DNA of 64,000 nt. It comes from an uncultured Paracoccaceae bacterium. Its GTDB lineage: Bacteria > Pseudomonadota > Alphaproteobacteria > Rhodobacterales > Rhodobacteraceae. A program made the translations under genes and the position numbers. The stretch lies in NCBI GenBank assembly GCA_947502145.1, contig CANMYO010000001.1:1357501-1421500 (forward strand), in the 5' to 3' direction. The notes beneath the pieces are model-generated. The model was not told the DNA's origin, did no database searches, and was given only the letters and a program-made list of their open reading frames with translations. Positions 46,888 through 59,290 of this stretch are shown here, one piece after another. Within the stretch, counting starts at the first letter, position 1. Each line of letters starts with the position of its first letter.

Positions 46888-47778
46888 TCAGCGGCGAATT
46901 GCAATGCGCGCCGCCAACCACATCAGCCATAGGCTGACCAGCGAGTAGATCAGGTCGGTAAGTGACGCAAATAGCTGAGGTTGGAGCGCATCAAACGAAT
47001 CCAGCGCTGGATAAAGGAACAGCGCCAAACCAGACCCGGGCCAGTTCTCGACCGAAACCAGCACGACAGCAAAAATATTGTTCGCCAGGTGCAGCCCGAC
47101 TGCAGCACCCAGGTTGCCCGAACGTGCGGTCAGATCAGCGCAGGCGATCCCCAGCCACGTTGCCCAAATAGCCCAGACAACACCTTCGATATGGTTTGCG
47201 CCATTGACGTAATGCGCCAGGCCGAAAAATACCGAAGGGATAACCATCCACACCCAGGGAGATAAAGATCGCGCACCCAGCTGTTGCTGCAGATATCCGC
47301 GGAAGTAATATTCTTCGGTGCTGACCTGAACGAGGATGGCGATCACCGCAAATGGCAGCCAGCTTGCCCACTGGGCCAACGGGCGAACGATGGCGAAGAA
47401 GTTCCAGTCACCCCAGACGAAAAGGATTTGCGGGATCAGGATGACACCGCCGACCCATAGTGTGGCGCGGACCATGTCGCGCATGGCGTTACCGGTGAGG
47501 CCCGTCAGGCTGGTGAAACCGCGTTGGTGAAAGAGCCGCACAAGTATCAAGAGCGCAGCAAAGGGAATCGCGAAGGCCGCAAACTCAAGAATGGTTTGCC
47601 AAGGGGTAACGGCTCCTGTGCCCGCACCGGGTCCGTTGCTGGGCGAGAAGAGGTAAGGCGTGAACTCAAAGACAAGCTCAAAACCAGCGACAACAAAGAA
47701 TACCCGCCAAAGGCTGCCATAGGTCAGCGCCGGTAAGATGAACTGCCTTTGCATCAGGTATCGGTTGGATCTGCGCAT
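46888..47778 (-). CDS. CPBP-family intramembrane metalloprotease
   Basis: 296 residues with seven or eight membrane segments. The CPBP/Abi signature [11 protein letters not shown] near residue 165 and FGLAHYVNG with the metal histidine follow the family. Members process prenylated or bacteriocin-related substrates, but roles in proteobacteria are mostly unknown. Lies 56 bases upstream of accD on the same strand. Confidence 0.9.
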   Translation of the reverse strand: MRRSNRYLMQRQFILPALTYGSLWRVFFVVAGFELVFEFTPYLFSPSNGPGAGTGAVTPWQTILEFAAFAIPFAALLILVRLFHQRGFTSLTGLTGNAMRDMVRATLWVGGVILIPQILFVWGDWNFFAIVRPLAQWASWLPFAVIAILVQVSTEEYYFRGYLQQQLGARSLSPWVWMVIPSVFFGLAHYVNGANHIEGVVWAIWATWLGIACADLTARSGNLGAAVGLHLANNIFAVVLVSVENWPGSGLALFLYPALDSFDALQPQLFASLTDLIYSLVSLWLMWLAARIAIRR

Positions 47779-47887
47779 TTGGCGACCCTAGGCGGGTGGT
47801 GATCAGGGCCGCAACCTCAGTTCCGCCTTGTGTCCTTAAAGCCTGCCATTTAGACCGAAACGCAACATTTTCTGACAGGGGGCAACA

Positions 47888-49621
47888 ATGCTCAAGGGCA
47901 AAACCGACAAGACAAATCTTCCCAGCCGCCACGTGACCGAAGGTCCGGCCCGGGCACCACACCGGTCATACTTCTATGCCATGGGTCTGGACGAAGAGGC
48001 GATCAAGCAACCTTGGGTCGGTGTCGCGACCTGCTGGAACGAAGCTGCCCCCTGCAACATCGCGCTGAACCGACAGGCGCAGGCCGTCAAGCTTGGTGTC
48101 AAAAAGGGGTTTGGCACCCCCCGCGAGTTCACGACAATCACGGTGACCGACGGGATTGCCATGGGCCACGAAGGCATGCGTTCGTCGCTTGCCAGCCGCG
48201 AGGCAATTGCCGACACGGTTGAACTTACCATGCGCGGACATTGTTATGACGCGATCGTGGGTCTTGCCGGTTGCGATAAATCGCTGCCAGGCATGATGAT
48301 GGCGATGGTGCGCTTAAACACCCCGTCAGTTTTCATATATGGTGGTTCCATTCTGCCCGGTCGCCTCAACGGCAAGGACGTCACGGTTCAGGATGTGTTT
48401 GAAGCAGTTGGCAAACATCAGGCAGGCAATATGTCTGATGCAGAGTTGGAAGTTCTCGAGCGCGTCGCCTGCCCCTCGGCCGGTGCCTGCGGTGGGCAAT
48501 TCACCGCCAACACAATGGCCTGTGTGTCCGAGGCTATTGGCCTTGCTCTGATGAATTCTTCCGGTGCGCCAGCGCCTTACGAAAGCCGCGATCAGTATGG
48601 TGTCGCATCCGGTGAAGCCGTAATGAACCTGATCGAGAAAAACATCCGTGCGCGTGATGTGGTTACGCGCAAGTCGTTGGAAAATGCCGCCCGCGTTGTT
48701 GCCTGCACCGGCGGTTCAACCAACGCAGGTCTCCACCTTCCTGCAATTGCTGCCGAGGCAGGAATTGACTTTGATCTCTTTGATGTCTGCGAAATCTTCC
48801 GCGACACACCCTATTTCGTCGATCTTAAACCCGGCGGTCAGTATGTCGCCAAAGATCTTTACGAGGCAGGTGGCGTCCCAGTCGTGATGAAGGAACTGCG
48901 CAAAGCTGGCCTCATTCACGAAGATTGCATGACGGCCAGCGGCAAAACCATTGGCGACGAACTAGATCAGATCAGGGGCGAGGCGGATGGACGCGTTATC
49001 TATCCGGTCGATGCTCCATTGACCAAAACCGGTGGTGTCGTCGGTCTTTCAGGCAATCTTGCTCCGGAGGGTGCGATTGTGAAGGTTGCCGGGATGGCAA
49101 CACAGGAACAATACTTCGTTGGTCCAGCCCGCGTCTTCGAATGCGAAGAAGAGGCATTTGAGGCGGTCAAGGCGCGCCAATACGAGGAAGGTGAGGTCAT
49201 CGTGATCCGCAATGAAGGGCCCGCAGGCGGTCCGGGCATGCGCGAGATGCTGGCAACCACTGCGGCGCTGTCCGGTCAGGGCATGGGTAAAAAAGTTGCC
49301 CTGATCACCGACGGCCGCTTTTCCGGCGCCACACGTGGGTTCTGTGTCGGCCATGTCGGACCAGAGGCAGCGCATGGTGGCCCCATCGCGTTGATTGAAA
49401 ACGGTGATGTTATCACGCTGGACGCCGTCAAAGGTGAGCTCAAGGTCGACCTGACGGAGGAAGAGCTCGCGACCCGTAAGGCCAATTGGAAAGGCCCGCG
49501 TGAAACCATTTACGCCTCTGGCGCGCTCTGGAAATACGCTCAACTTGTCGGCAATACGCGTCAGGGCGCCGTTACCCATCCAGGTGCCAAAGCTGAAAAG
49601 CACGTCTACATGGACCTCTAG
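47888..49621 (+). CDS. ilvD: Dihydroxy-acid dehydratase
   Basis: 577 residues. Iron-sulfur dehydratase of branched-chain amino acid synthesis. Cluster cysteines are in CWNEAAPCN near 48-55, [10 protein letters not shown] near 120 and [16 protein letters not shown] near 192. SD cagggggc before the ATG. The downstream lipoprotein gene begins 5 bases after the stop. Confidence 0.97.
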   Translation: MLKGKTDKTNLPSRHVTEGPARAPHRSYFYAMGLDEEAIKQPWVGVATCWNEAAPCNIALNRQAQAVKLGVKKGFGTPREFTTITVTDGIAMGHEGMRSSLASREAIADTVELTMRGHCYDAIVGLAGCDKSLPGMMMAMVRLNTPSVFIYGGSILPGRLNGKDVTVQDVFEAVGKHQAGNMSDAELEVLERVACPSAGACGGQFTANTMACVSEAIGLALMNSSGAPAPYESRDQYGVASGEAVMNLIEKNIRARDVVTRKSLENAARVVACTGGSTNAGLHLPAIAAEAGIDFDLFDVCEIFRDTPYFVDLKPGGQYVAKDLYEAGGVPVVMKELRKAGLIHEDCMTASGKTIGDELDQIRGEADGRVIYPVDAPLTKTGGVVGLSGNLAPEGAIVKVAGMATQEQYFVGPARVFECEEEAFEAVKARQYEEGEVIVIRNEGPAGGPGMREMLATTAALSGQGMGKKVALITDGRFSGATRGFCVGHVGPEAAHGGPIALIENGDVITLDAVKGELKVDLTEEELATRKANWKGPRETIYASGALWKYAQLVGNTRQGAVTHPGAKAEKHVYMDL

Positions 49622-49625
49622 GGCG

Positions 49626-50222
49626 ATGAGCGTACGTCGGGCTGCCAGTCTGGCAGCATTCAGCGTTGTTGCAGCCTGTAGCGGATTTGGTCTTGGTGGC
49701 ACGGCAGTGCCATCACTCGCCCTGCTGGGAGGTGATCTGACCGCACTTGGTCCTGACAACTATTGCGTAGATGCACAAAGTAGCCGCCCAAGCGCGGGTT
49801 TCGCAATTCTTGCGCCCTGCCGAACCATTTCCGGCAGTGGACCCTCTGTTCTTGTTCCGGCCGTGATCGTCGTGCAGGCAGATGCTGCAGGGTCCGCTTC
49901 GGTTGGCGGCTCTGAACCTGCTTTCGCCGCGTTTTTGGAAAGTGATGCGGGCGCAGCACTACTCAGTGCCTCAGGCAATCCAGAAGATATCGGGCCAAGG
50001 CGCACTCGGGTTAGCGATGGCGCCGTTCAGGCATACTTCGAAGATCGCGGCGCAGCGCCAGTTCCGGGCACCCAATCCGCAGAATGGCGGGCATTCATTG
50101 ATTTGAACGGCCATCTGGTAACGGTGGGCCTTCGCGGATTGGAGACCAATCCGCTGTCACGTGATGCCGGCACCGCTTTGCTGGGCGAAGCAATTGAGGC
50201 GCTGGTATCAGCGAATCCGTAA
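49626..50222 (+). CDS. Predicted lipoprotein of unknown function
   Basis: 198 residues from ATG 49626. A signal peptide with lipobox VAAC (residues 15-18) predicts lipidation at Cys18. The mature protein repeats VPAVIVVQADAAGSA-like hydrophobic strands and has DTALLGE near the end; two further cysteines (NYCVDAQ, LAPCRT). No family recognised. The gene starts 5 bases after ilvD and is probably cotranscribed. Confidence 0.75.
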   Translation: MSVRRAASLAAFSVVAACSGFGLGGTAVPSLALLGGDLTALGPDNYCVDAQSSRPSAGFAILAPCRTISGSGPSVLVPAVIVVQADAAGSASVGGSEPAFAAFLESDAGAALLSASGNPEDIGPRRTRVSDGAVQAYFEDRGAAPVPGTQSAEWRAFIDLNGHLVTVGLRGLETNPLSRDAGTALLGEAIEALVSANP

Positions 50223-50335
50223 CGTCACGAGAATTGATTTGAGGACTGTTTCCTTTTTGGAAACAATTTGGCAGACATATCGTCAGGCTAGTTGGTGCTG
50301 CGGTCATCAACAACGGTCCTGGCGGGATTGGACTT

Positions 50336-51109
50336 ATGGCGGGTAAGCGAAACTCTTGGATTGAAAACGTCCTACATCGGCGTGCCTTGGCGCGCTGGTC
50401 CACCGCCGCACGTCAGGCGGAATCTGCGGATCTCACTGAATTGCGCCAGCAACGGCATTGGGCAAGGCAGCTTAAAGGGCGCTTGGACCACCTGATCCAT
50501 GTGGCTGACGGTCGCCTCGCACTGCCGCGCATCGGATCCAACGCATTCAACCGTCCCGGCGGAACCCTATGGTCATGGCGTCCGCAATTGTGGCGAGGAC
50601 CAATCTCTCCGCGCGGGATTGTCGCGGCAAGCAATAAGACACCGCTCGGCGATGAGGTCACGCTTTATCACGACTGTGAAATTTCAGAGCTGACCATGCG
50701 CCAGATCAGGAATACGCGCGAAGAAGACCTTGCACCCTTTGCATTGCGGATGGACGTGTTTCGCTTTGACGGCAGCTTCCTTTCGCTTGTCCTTGATTTC
50801 CCACCCGATGCGGTGATGGGCATGCAGCGGCGCCACCTGATCCGTCTGGCCGCCACGATCGAGGCCGAGAAAAACGTAGAGGTTTTTGGTCGCCTGAACA
50901 TCAAACACGGTCCCAACACGGAACAGGTGGTTCTGGAAATCCCTGTAAATCAAAAAGAATCAGTCGTCGAATTCGATTTGGCTTATCTTGAACTTAACGA
51001 AAAACGGATTGAAAAAATCTGGCTAGATCTGATCTTCGAAGGGCCAGAAATGAATCAGATTACCATGCGAGACCTGACATTTTGTCGCTACCCGCGTGCT
51101 GAATTGTAA
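50336..51109 (+). CDS. DUF6478-like protein
   Basis: 257 residues, no signal peptide or membrane helix. The sequence WSWRPQLWRGPISPRGIVAA, then YHDCEISELTMRQIRNTREE, is what I recall for DUF6478 proteins of Rhodobacterales; that link is memory, not computed. The C-terminal half is beta-rich (VLDFPPDAVMGMQRRHLIRL). Function unknown. Same direction as its neighbours, about 110 bases after the lipoprotein gene. Confidence 0.75.
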   Translation: MAGKRNSWIENVLHRRALARWSTAARQAESADLTELRQQRHWARQLKGRLDHLIHVADGRLALPRIGSNAFNRPGGTLWSWRPQLWRGPISPRGIVAASNKTPLGDEVTLYHDCEISELTMRQIRNTREEDLAPFALRMDVFRFDGSFLSLVLDFPPDAVMGMQRRHLIRLAATIEAEKNVEVFGRLNIKHGPNTEQVVLEIPVNQKESVVEFDLAYLELNEKRIEKIWLDLIFEGPEMNQITMRDLTFCRYPRAEL

Positions 51110-51127
51110 ACGCACAGGATTGTATTG

Positions 51128-51493
51128 ATGACCCAGCTGACGTTGACCAAGACCAGTCTGATTGCCGGAATCTGGCACGGTGATCTGCATGGTGCGGGCG
51201 AAGCAGAGCCTGATTTGCTGGTTCAGCATCTTGGCGAAGACTTGCCCGGCCTGACAGCGGCGCACGATGGTAAGATCTGGCGGGTTCAGTTCACAATCCC
51301 GACCGACTGCATTTCTGACGGCGTGCAGAGTTTCGTCATCAAGGACCGGCCGACCGGAGCGACGCTCAGCAGCTTTGCGATCGTGGCAGGGGATGCCTTG
51401 GCTGACGACATGCGCGCAGAGGTCGACCTGCTGCGCGCAGAGTTGGATATGTTGAAGCGCGCCTTTCGTCGCCACTGCCTTGAAACGATGTGA
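51128..51493 (+). CDS. Hypothetical protein with beta-rich and helical parts
   Basis: 121 residues from ATG 51128. About 80 residues of beta-type sequence (LIAGIWHGDLHGAGEAEPDL) are followed by a coiled-coil-like end (DDMRAEVDLLRAELDMLKRA). No family recognised. Only 18 bases after the DUF6478-like gene, so likely a partner. Confidence 0.7.
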   Translation: MTQLTLTKTSLIAGIWHGDLHGAGEAEPDLLVQHLGEDLPGLTAAHDGKIWRVQFTIPTDCISDGVQSFVIKDRPTGATLSSFAIVAGDALADDMRAEVDLLRAELDMLKRAFRRHCLETM

Positions 51494-53587
<2,094 letters not shown>

Positions 53588-53741
53588 TAGCGCGTCTCAG
53601 AGTTAACATCTGTGGCGGTTTCTGTTTCCAAAGCCGCGCTAGTCCCGACTTAACCCCGATATTGTCAGGCATATGTCCCATTCCTGCCGCGTTTCATCGG
53701 CAAAAAGACGCTCAACAAGTTTGAACGCGTAAGGAACCGGT

Positions 53742-54647
53742 ATGGATCGCCTGACTGAAATGGAAGCCTTTGCCACCGTGGTGGACCAAGGCGGTTTTAC
53801 CGATGCGGCCAAGAAGATGGGGATCTCGAAATCCGCCGTCTCAAAGCACGTATCTTCCCTTGAGGCGCGCCTGGGGGCGCGTCTGCTAAACCGGACGACC
53901 CGTCGCGTTTCACCGACCGAAATCGGGCTTGCGTATTATGACCGCGCGCGTCGGGTCCTGAATGATGCCGGCGAGGCGGATGCGCTCGTCACGTCCATGC
54001 AATCCGCGCCATCGGGCCTTTTGCGCATCTCAGTGGCGACAGATTTTGGCGTCAATCACTTGTCGCCGGTTCTGGGCGATTTCCTTGCAGAATTCCCCGA
54101 TATCACGGTCAACATGGTGCTGAATAACCGCTATGTTGAGCTGATTTCCGAAGGTTTCGACATGGCCGTGCGTATTGGTGAGCTCGAAGACAGCACGCTG
54201 CGTGCCCGCAAGTTGACCGAAACGACTCGCCGAATGATTGCCAGCCCAGAATATTTCAAGCAATACGGTCGCCCGGAAAAAATCGACGATCTGAACGAAC
54301 ATAAACTTCTGCATTATTCCAACCAGGCGAACTCCGCAGTTTGGAAACTGACAGCGCCCTCCGGTGAGCGACGTCAGGTCCGCACTGCGGGCTGGCTAAC
54401 CGTCAATGACGGTCAGTCCCTTTTGAATGCCTGTGTTGGTGGACTCGGTATCGCCTACCTTCCCAGCTTCCTTTACGCCGATGCGATGCAGCAGGGGTTG
54501 GTCGAAGAGGCCATCCCCGAGCTACCTGTAGAAAAGCAGGGCATCTACGCGGTTTATCCGCCGGGCCGGTTCACGCAACCGAAGGTTCGCGCGTTTATCG
54601 ACTTCCTGGTCCACGCCTTTGCCGACAAAGGCCCAGACGCCTGGTAA
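53742..54647 (+). CDS. LysR-family transcriptional regulator
   Basis: 301 residues. N-terminal winged helix (MEAFATVVDQGGFTDAAKKM, SKSAVSKHVSSLEARLGARL) of the CrgA/AaeR type and a periplasmic-binding-like effector domain. Located 155 bases after fadH on the same strand, and may or may not control it. A terminator follows. Confidence 0.93.
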   Translation: MDRLTEMEAFATVVDQGGFTDAAKKMGISKSAVSKHVSSLEARLGARLLNRTTRRVSPTEIGLAYYDRARRVLNDAGEADALVTSMQSAPSGLLRISVATDFGVNHLSPVLGDFLAEFPDITVNMVLNNRYVELISEGFDMAVRIGELEDSTLRARKLTETTRRMIASPEYFKQYGRPEKIDDLNEHKLLHYSNQANSAVWKLTAPSGERRQVRTAGWLTVNDGQSLLNACVGGLGIAYLPSFLYADAMQQGLVEEAIPELPVEKQGIYAVYPPGRFTQPKVRAFIDFLVHAFADKGPDAW

Positions 54648-54680
54648 TCTCACTTTCCCTGGTGCGAAGCACCCAACTTC

Positions 54681-54713
54681 GCGCGGCATCCAGTGATGGG
54701 GCCGCGCTTTTTT
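54681..54713 (+). terminator. Rho-independent terminator after the LysR gene
   Basis: Stem gcgcggc/gccgcgc with a 12-base loop that can pair further, followed by six T. Placed 34 bases after the stop. Confidence 0.85.
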
Positions 54714-54738
54714 CGTTGCGCACGCCGGTTGGTGCGGC

Positions 54739-55659
54739 TTAGTCGCCTGTCGATGTGATGATGACCTCAACCCGGCGGTTCAGTGAACGTCCATCCTCTG
54801 TCAGGTTACTGGCTAGCGGCGCAAGATAGCCCATTCCCTGCGCTTCCATCTGGCGACGCGGCACCTGATAGTACGTGACAAGCCGTTCCATAACAGCCGC
54901 CGCGCGGCGTTTGGACAACGCAATGTTCCCGTCAAGGCTTCCGGCTGAATCCGTATGTCCGACCAACGCGACCTGTCTGTCAGGGTGCGCTGCCAGAAAA
55001 TGCGCCAGGGCGGCCAGCGCCGGATTCTCGTCGGCTGCAAGCTGCGCCGACCCTGTTTCAAACTCCAGACCGCTTAGTACGAAACGGCCGGTTGTTTCCA
55101 AATGCGTAGCAAGATCTTCCTCGTGCTCTGCGACCGCAATCCCGCGAACATTTGGCGCGCTCGCCGTGGCAAGCGGTGCGTCGGCTGGACCCACCCGCGT
55201 GACCTGCACAAATCCCGCATCCGCCGTTTTGCTGACCATGATCCCAAATGCGACATCCGAACCTTCTGCAGATAAATATCGGAAATCACCCAGGTTCACC
55301 TGCATGTCGGGTGGCAGCATGACCGGTGTGGCAAACCGAAAGTCAAAACCGCCGCACGTGGCAGTCTCACATTCGAAAATGACAGCCATCCCCGCATTGC
55401 GAAGCTGTTCGCGCAAAGGGCGGAGAATCTGCAATGTCGTTATATCGGTGGCGTCGATCCGCCATGCTTGCCTGGTCAACGCACCTTCATGTCGCGCAAC
55501 CGGAAGCACCGCTTCCGCCCAAGGCCCAGCAGGAAGATCAAAACTTCCCAGTGCTACCGTTTCCTCCGCGGTGAGTACCGCATTGGAAGGAAAGTTCAAC
55601 GTCTGGGCATTCAACGGACCAGCGCAGAGGACAAATAGGAAAAGGCAAAGCCTGATCAT
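54739..55659 (-). CDS. OmpA-family outer membrane protein
   Basis: 306 residues with a signal peptide (LFLFVLCAGPLNAQ). The C-terminal OmpA domain (about 205-300) carries FETGSAQLAADENPALAALA, VGHTDSAG and LSKRRAAAV, which bind peptidoglycan. The N-terminal 180 residues look like a beta-rich domain of unknown type. Overlaps the AhpD-like gene by 4 bases. Confidence 0.92.
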   Translation of the reverse strand: MIRLCLFLFVLCAGPLNAQTLNFPSNAVLTAEETVALGSFDLPAGPWAEAVLPVARHEGALTRQAWRIDATDITTLQILRPLREQLRNAGMAVIFECETATCGGFDFRFATPVMLPPDMQVNLGDFRYLSAEGSDVAFGIMVSKTADAGFVQVTRVGPADAPLATASAPNVRGIAVAEHEEDLATHLETTGRFVLSGLEFETGSAQLAADENPALAALAHFLAAHPDRQVALVGHTDSAGSLDGNIALSKRRAAAVMERLVTYYQVPRRQMEAQGMGYLAPLASNLTEDGRSLNRRVEVIITSTGD

Positions 55660-56228
55660 CGCGCCTGAGCGTGGTATTCTGGATTTGGTCGCATATCCGT
55701 TGCAGAGGCCATGCGGTTGGACATGTTGAAGAACCCGGTGACGGCGGCAATATCCCAGATGTCGCGGTCGCTGAACCCAACTTTGCGCAGTCCGTCGCGA
55801 TCGTCCTCAACGATTTCTGCGCTCGCTTTGGTCGCTTTTTCGGCGAATGCCAACATGGCAGATTGGCGCGGGTCCAATGGTGCGGCGCGCCAGTTCATGA
55901 CCAGTGCCTCCCCCAATGCCGGGTCGCCAGACAGCGCCCTGACGGCGGCGCCATGCGCTGTCAGGCAATAAAAGCACCTATTTACGGACGACACGACAAC
56001 AGCAATCATTTCCCGTTCCAGCTTGGACAGGCCGCTATCCCCAAGCATCATCTCGTTATACATCGCCGTAAAGCTGTTTAACTTTTCAATATCAAAGGCG
56101 TAGGCCTGTAATACGTTGGGAACCATGCCCAATTTTTCCTGACATATGTCGAAATAGGCCTGCGTTTCAGAGGGCAATGGATCGACCATGGGCAGGTCAA
56201 GCGCCGTTGGGCTATTCGTCACGGGCAA
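55656..56228 (-). CDS. AhpD-like alkylhydroperoxidase (peroxidase-related enzyme)
   Basis: 190 residues. The redox motif CFYCLTAHGAAVR (residues about 86-98) gives the C-x2-C plus His typical of carboxymuconolactone decarboxylase/AhpD proteins. It probably reduces peroxides with a thiol partner. Overlaps OmpA by 4 and the acetyltransferase by 17 bases. Confidence 0.93.
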   Translation of the reverse strand: MPVTNSPTALDLPMVDPLPSETQAYFDICQEKLGMVPNVLQAYAFDIEKLNSFTAMYNEMMLGDSGLSKLEREMIAVVVSSVNRCFYCLTAHGAAVRALSGDPALGEALVMNWRAAPLDPRQSAMLAFAEKATKASAEIVEDDRDGLRKVGFSDRDIWDIAAVTGFFNMSNRMASATDMRPNPEYHAQAR

Positions 56229-56955
56229 CGTCCTTTGGCATTATGCGGTAGTGGTATTTACCCACAACCTGCATCCCGAGGGAAGTATAGAGCCGGTTCG
56301 CCGCCTCATTCGCCTGCGTCGTCACCAGCGCCAGCTTTTTAAGTCCATTTGAACTTGCCCAGAATGCAGCGGCGATGGTCATGTACCGGGCGAGCCCTTT
56401 TCGGCGGTGGTCTTCAGCGATTTCAAGCGCATGGATCATCGCGCATCCCTTTGACCCGCCTACAAACATTGTGCCTGCGGGGCAATCATTGGCGCGCCCA
56501 AGGAATGTGGTCTTGGGGTGGGGGGCTCGGTTCATGACTGCCAGCCTGCCCGCGCCAATGCCGCCGGCGGCCCAGATATCTCGCTGTGAGGCAAGCGGGG
56601 GCCAGACGTCAAATACCGTAACGGGCGGCGGTGCGACATGCGCCAAATCAGCGGCTTCTGCCACATAGATGTTGACCGGGTCTTTGATTTCATAACCCTG
56701 TTGCGCAAGCATTTCGTCAAGGTCGTGATCCGTGTCCCGGATCATGAACAACGGCCTTTGCTTCAATGCGATCATGGCCGCTTCGGCGGCGGGCAAGTCA
56801 GCGATAGAAAAATTGCCCTGCACTGTCGCGCAGCTGACCCGACTTCCGCCATTGGCGCCATCACGAATGATCCACGGACCCAAAGATACGGTAGAGGCCG
56901 CTGGCCAGGTATTTGCAATCACATCATACAGGCTGGACACCGTCAGCACGTTCAT
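56212..56955 (-). CDS. GNAT-family N-acetyltransferase
   Basis: 247 residues. The acetyl-CoA binding core is EDHRRKGLARYMTIAAAFW near 190, then LALVTTQANEAANRLYTSLGM. The N-terminal half is variable. Substrate unknown. Overlaps cinA-like and AhpD-like genes, so the four form one operon. Confidence 0.9.
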   Translation of the reverse strand: MNVLTVSSLYDVIANTWPAASTVSLGPWIIRDGANGGSRVSCATVQGNFSIADLPAAEAAMIALKQRPLFMIRDTDHDLDEMLAQQGYEIKDPVNIYVAEAADLAHVAPPPVTVFDVWPPLASQRDIWAAGGIGAGRLAVMNRAPHPKTTFLGRANDCPAGTMFVGGSKGCAMIHALEIAEDHRRKGLARYMTIAAAFWASSNGLKKLALVTTQANEAANRLYTSLGMQVVGKYHYRIMPKDVARDE

Positions 56956-57677
56956 GGCTGAAACGCCCTCTCCACCGCATGCGCGGCAGCCGCGACCGTG
57001 TCTTCGTCATGTCCACGCAAGACGATGTTTGAACCGTACACGCCGTCTTTCTGGAAGGGGTATGATCCAATTGACAATGCGGGGAAGTCGACGGCTATGT
57101 CCGCCAATGGGCCGGCAATGTCTCCTTCTCCTCGGGTCACGGAAATACTGCGGGAAATCAATGGCATACCATGAGATATTGTCGCCATCACACTCTCGAC
57201 CATCGCCCGGAAAACGGACGGGACGCCGGCCATGACATGCACATTGTTCAGCGTGAATCCCGGCGCAACCGACACTGGATTGTCGATAAGTGTCGCACCG
57301 TCAGGAATCCGCGCCATCCGTAAACGCGCGGCATTCAATTTCTGCCCCTGAACATCATAATGCGCCTGCAAGAGGGCGCGCGCATCGGCTCGAATGTCGA
57401 TTGGAACATCAAATGCAGCCGCAATGCAGTCGGCCGTGATATCGTCGTGCGTCGGGCCAATGCCGCCCGAGGTAAACAGATGATCAACCGATGCAGAAAG
57501 CATGCGCACGGCCGCAACGATCGCGTCGCGGTTGTCGCTAATCACGCGCACTTCTAGCAGGTCGATCCCGGCTTCGGTCAGCTTGCCAGCCAGATGGTGC
57601 ATATTTGCATCCCGGGTGCGGCCTGACAGGATCTCATCACCGATCACCAACATCGCGGCAGTTGGATTTGTCATCAT
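56952..57677 (-). CDS. CinA N-terminal (molybdopterin-binding) domain protein
   Basis: 241 residues from ATG 57677 (MMTNPTAAMLVIGDEILSGR), with agggaga upstream. It matches the MoCF/CinA-N domain only: SGGIGPTHDDITADCIAAAF near 75, and lacks the C-terminal nicotinamide-nucleotide amidase domain. Short CinA forms are common in alphaproteobacteria. Activity is uncertain. First gene of the four-gene operon, 39 bases divergent from sfsA. Confidence 0.92.
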   Translation of the reverse strand: MMTNPTAAMLVIGDEILSGRTRDANMHHLAGKLTEAGIDLLEVRVISDNRDAIVAAVRMLSASVDHLFTSGGIGPTHDDITADCIAAAFDVPIDIRADARALLQAHYDVQGQKLNAARLRMARIPDGATLIDNPVSVAPGFTLNNVHVMAGVPSVFRAMVESVMATISHGMPLISRSISVTRGEGDIAGPLADIAVDFPALSIGSYPFQKDGVYGSNIVLRGHDEDTVAAAAHAVERAFQP

Positions 57678-57716
57678 GCTTCTCCCTCGCTTCGGTTCCG
57701 GGTATAGGACCGCCTC

Positions 57717-58418
57717 ATGCAGTATGCCACTCCTCTTGTTCCTGCCCGCCTGATCCGACGCTACAAACGGTTCTTGGCAGATGTCAGACTTGCTGACGGG
57801 CGCGAGGTTACGGCCCATTGCGCAAATCCGGGGTCGATGATGGGCTTGGCCAAACCCGAGACAAAGGTGTGGCTAGAGCCCAATGACGATCCGAAGAAGA
57901 AGCTCAAGTTTGGCTGGCGCCTGGTGGATCACGAAAACGGACATTTTACCGGTGTTGACACAAGCCTGCCCAATCGCGTGCTCAAGGCAGCGTTGATTGC
58001 GCATGATGTGCCGGGTCTTACGGGCTACGACATTGTCCGCCCAGAGGTTAAGTATGGTGAAAACAGCCGTATAGATTTTCTGCTGACCGGAGGTGGTCCC
58101 GATATTTATGTTGAGGTCAAAAGCGTAACGCTTTGCCGGCAGGCCGGGCTTGCCGAATTTCCTGACAGCGTCACAAAACGCGGCGCCAAACACCTTGCTG
58201 AATTGGCTCAGGTTGTGGCGCAGGGCCACCGGGCAGTGATGTTATATCTGGTGCAGCGGACGGATTGCACTGCAGTTACTTTGGCCGCGGATCTGGATCC
58301 CGCTTATGCACAGGCGTTTGGTGTTGCCGCCGGAGTTGAGGTTTTGTCACTGGGTTGCGCCATTTCGCCCCAACGGATTGCCTTGGCGGGCCCGCTTCCT
58401 TTTCATGCTCCGGGTTGA
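57717..58418 (+). CDS. sfsA: Sugar fermentation stimulation protein SfsA
   Basis: 233 residues. SfsA is a widespread putative nucleic-acid-binding or nuclease protein. Motifs HCANPGSMMGL, HDVPGLTGYDIVRPEVKYGENS, EVKSVTLCRQAGLAEFPDSV and a C-terminal VEVLSLGCAISPQRI. Function unclear. Followed by map 66 bases later. Confidence 0.94.
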   Translation: MQYATPLVPARLIRRYKRFLADVRLADGREVTAHCANPGSMMGLAKPETKVWLEPNDDPKKKLKFGWRLVDHENGHFTGVDTSLPNRVLKAALIAHDVPGLTGYDIVRPEVKYGENSRIDFLLTGGGPDIYVEVKSVTLCRQAGLAEFPDSVTKRGAKHLAELAQVVAQGHRAVMLYLVQRTDCTAVTLAADLDPAYAQAFGVAAGVEVLSLGCAISPQRIALAGPLPFHAPG

Positions 58419-58483
58419 CCACCTCTGGCACATGGGGGGGATTTCACCTATGTGCAAAATACAACGATACGAGGACGCGCGAC

Positions 58484-59290
58484 GTGCATACGAATTCCAG
58501 CCGATTGACCAAAGACGGAATCCGGATTTACGAACCCGATGATTTTGGGGGCATGAAAAAGGCCGGGCAATTGGCCGCGCAAATCCTCGATGACATCGCT
58601 GCCCATGTGGTGCCAGGTCAGACGACCGGAGAGCTCGACCGCCTGATCACCGAATGGGTTGACGCGGCAGGTGCGACCTCAGCGACGATTGGCTATAAGG
58701 GCTATGAACATGCAAGCTGCATCAGCGTCAATCATGTGGTGTGCCATGGCATTCCGGGTGAGAAAAAGCTCAAGGATGGCGATATCCTGAACATCGACGT
58801 CACGGTGATTGTTGATGGGTGGTACGGCGATACCAGTCGCATGTATGTGGCCGGTAACGTGAGTCGCAAGGCAGAGCGGCTGATTCAGATCACCCATGAT
58901 GCGTTGATGAAAGGGATCGAGGCCGCCAAGCCGGGCAATACCTTTGGGGATATCGGGCACGCAATTCAGGTCTATGCCGAAAGCAACCGCACCTCTGTCG
59001 TGCGCGATTTTTGCGGACATGGATTGGGGCGGGTCTTTCACGCGCCGCCGAATGTCCTCCACTATGGGCGTCCGGGGACCGAAGCTGTGCTCGAAGAGGG
59101 TATGTTTTTCACCATTGAACCGATGATCAATCTGGGCCGCCCAGAAACAAAAGTCTTGGCCGATGATTGGACTGCGGTCACGCGCGACAAATCTTTGTCT
59201 GCCCAGTTTGAGCATTCCATCGGAATCACCGCGACTGGGGCCGAAATCTTCACGCTTTCACCCGCCGGAAAGTTTCATCCAACCTTCTGA
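58484..59290 (+). CDS. map: Methionine aminopeptidase, type I
   Basis: 268 residues from GTG 58484, with gagga 8 bases upstream; a longer upstream frame exists but lacks family sequence. Removes initiator Met. Metal ligands Asp in NIDVTVIVDGWYGDTSR, His in CGHGLGRVFH, Glu in FFTIEPMI and FEHSIGIT. Nearby residues are the type Ia pattern. Confidence 0.96.
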   Translation: MHTNSSRLTKDGIRIYEPDDFGGMKKAGQLAAQILDDIAAHVVPGQTTGELDRLITEWVDAAGATSATIGYKGYEHASCISVNHVVCHGIPGEKKLKDGDILNIDVTVIVDGWYGDTSRMYVAGNVSRKAERLIQITHDALMKGIEAAKPGNTFGDIGHAIQVYAESNRTSVVRDFCGHGLGRVFHAPPNVLHYGRPGTEAVLEEGMFFTIEPMINLGRPETKVLADDWTAVTRDKSLSAQFEHSIGITATGAEIFTLSPAGKFHPTF

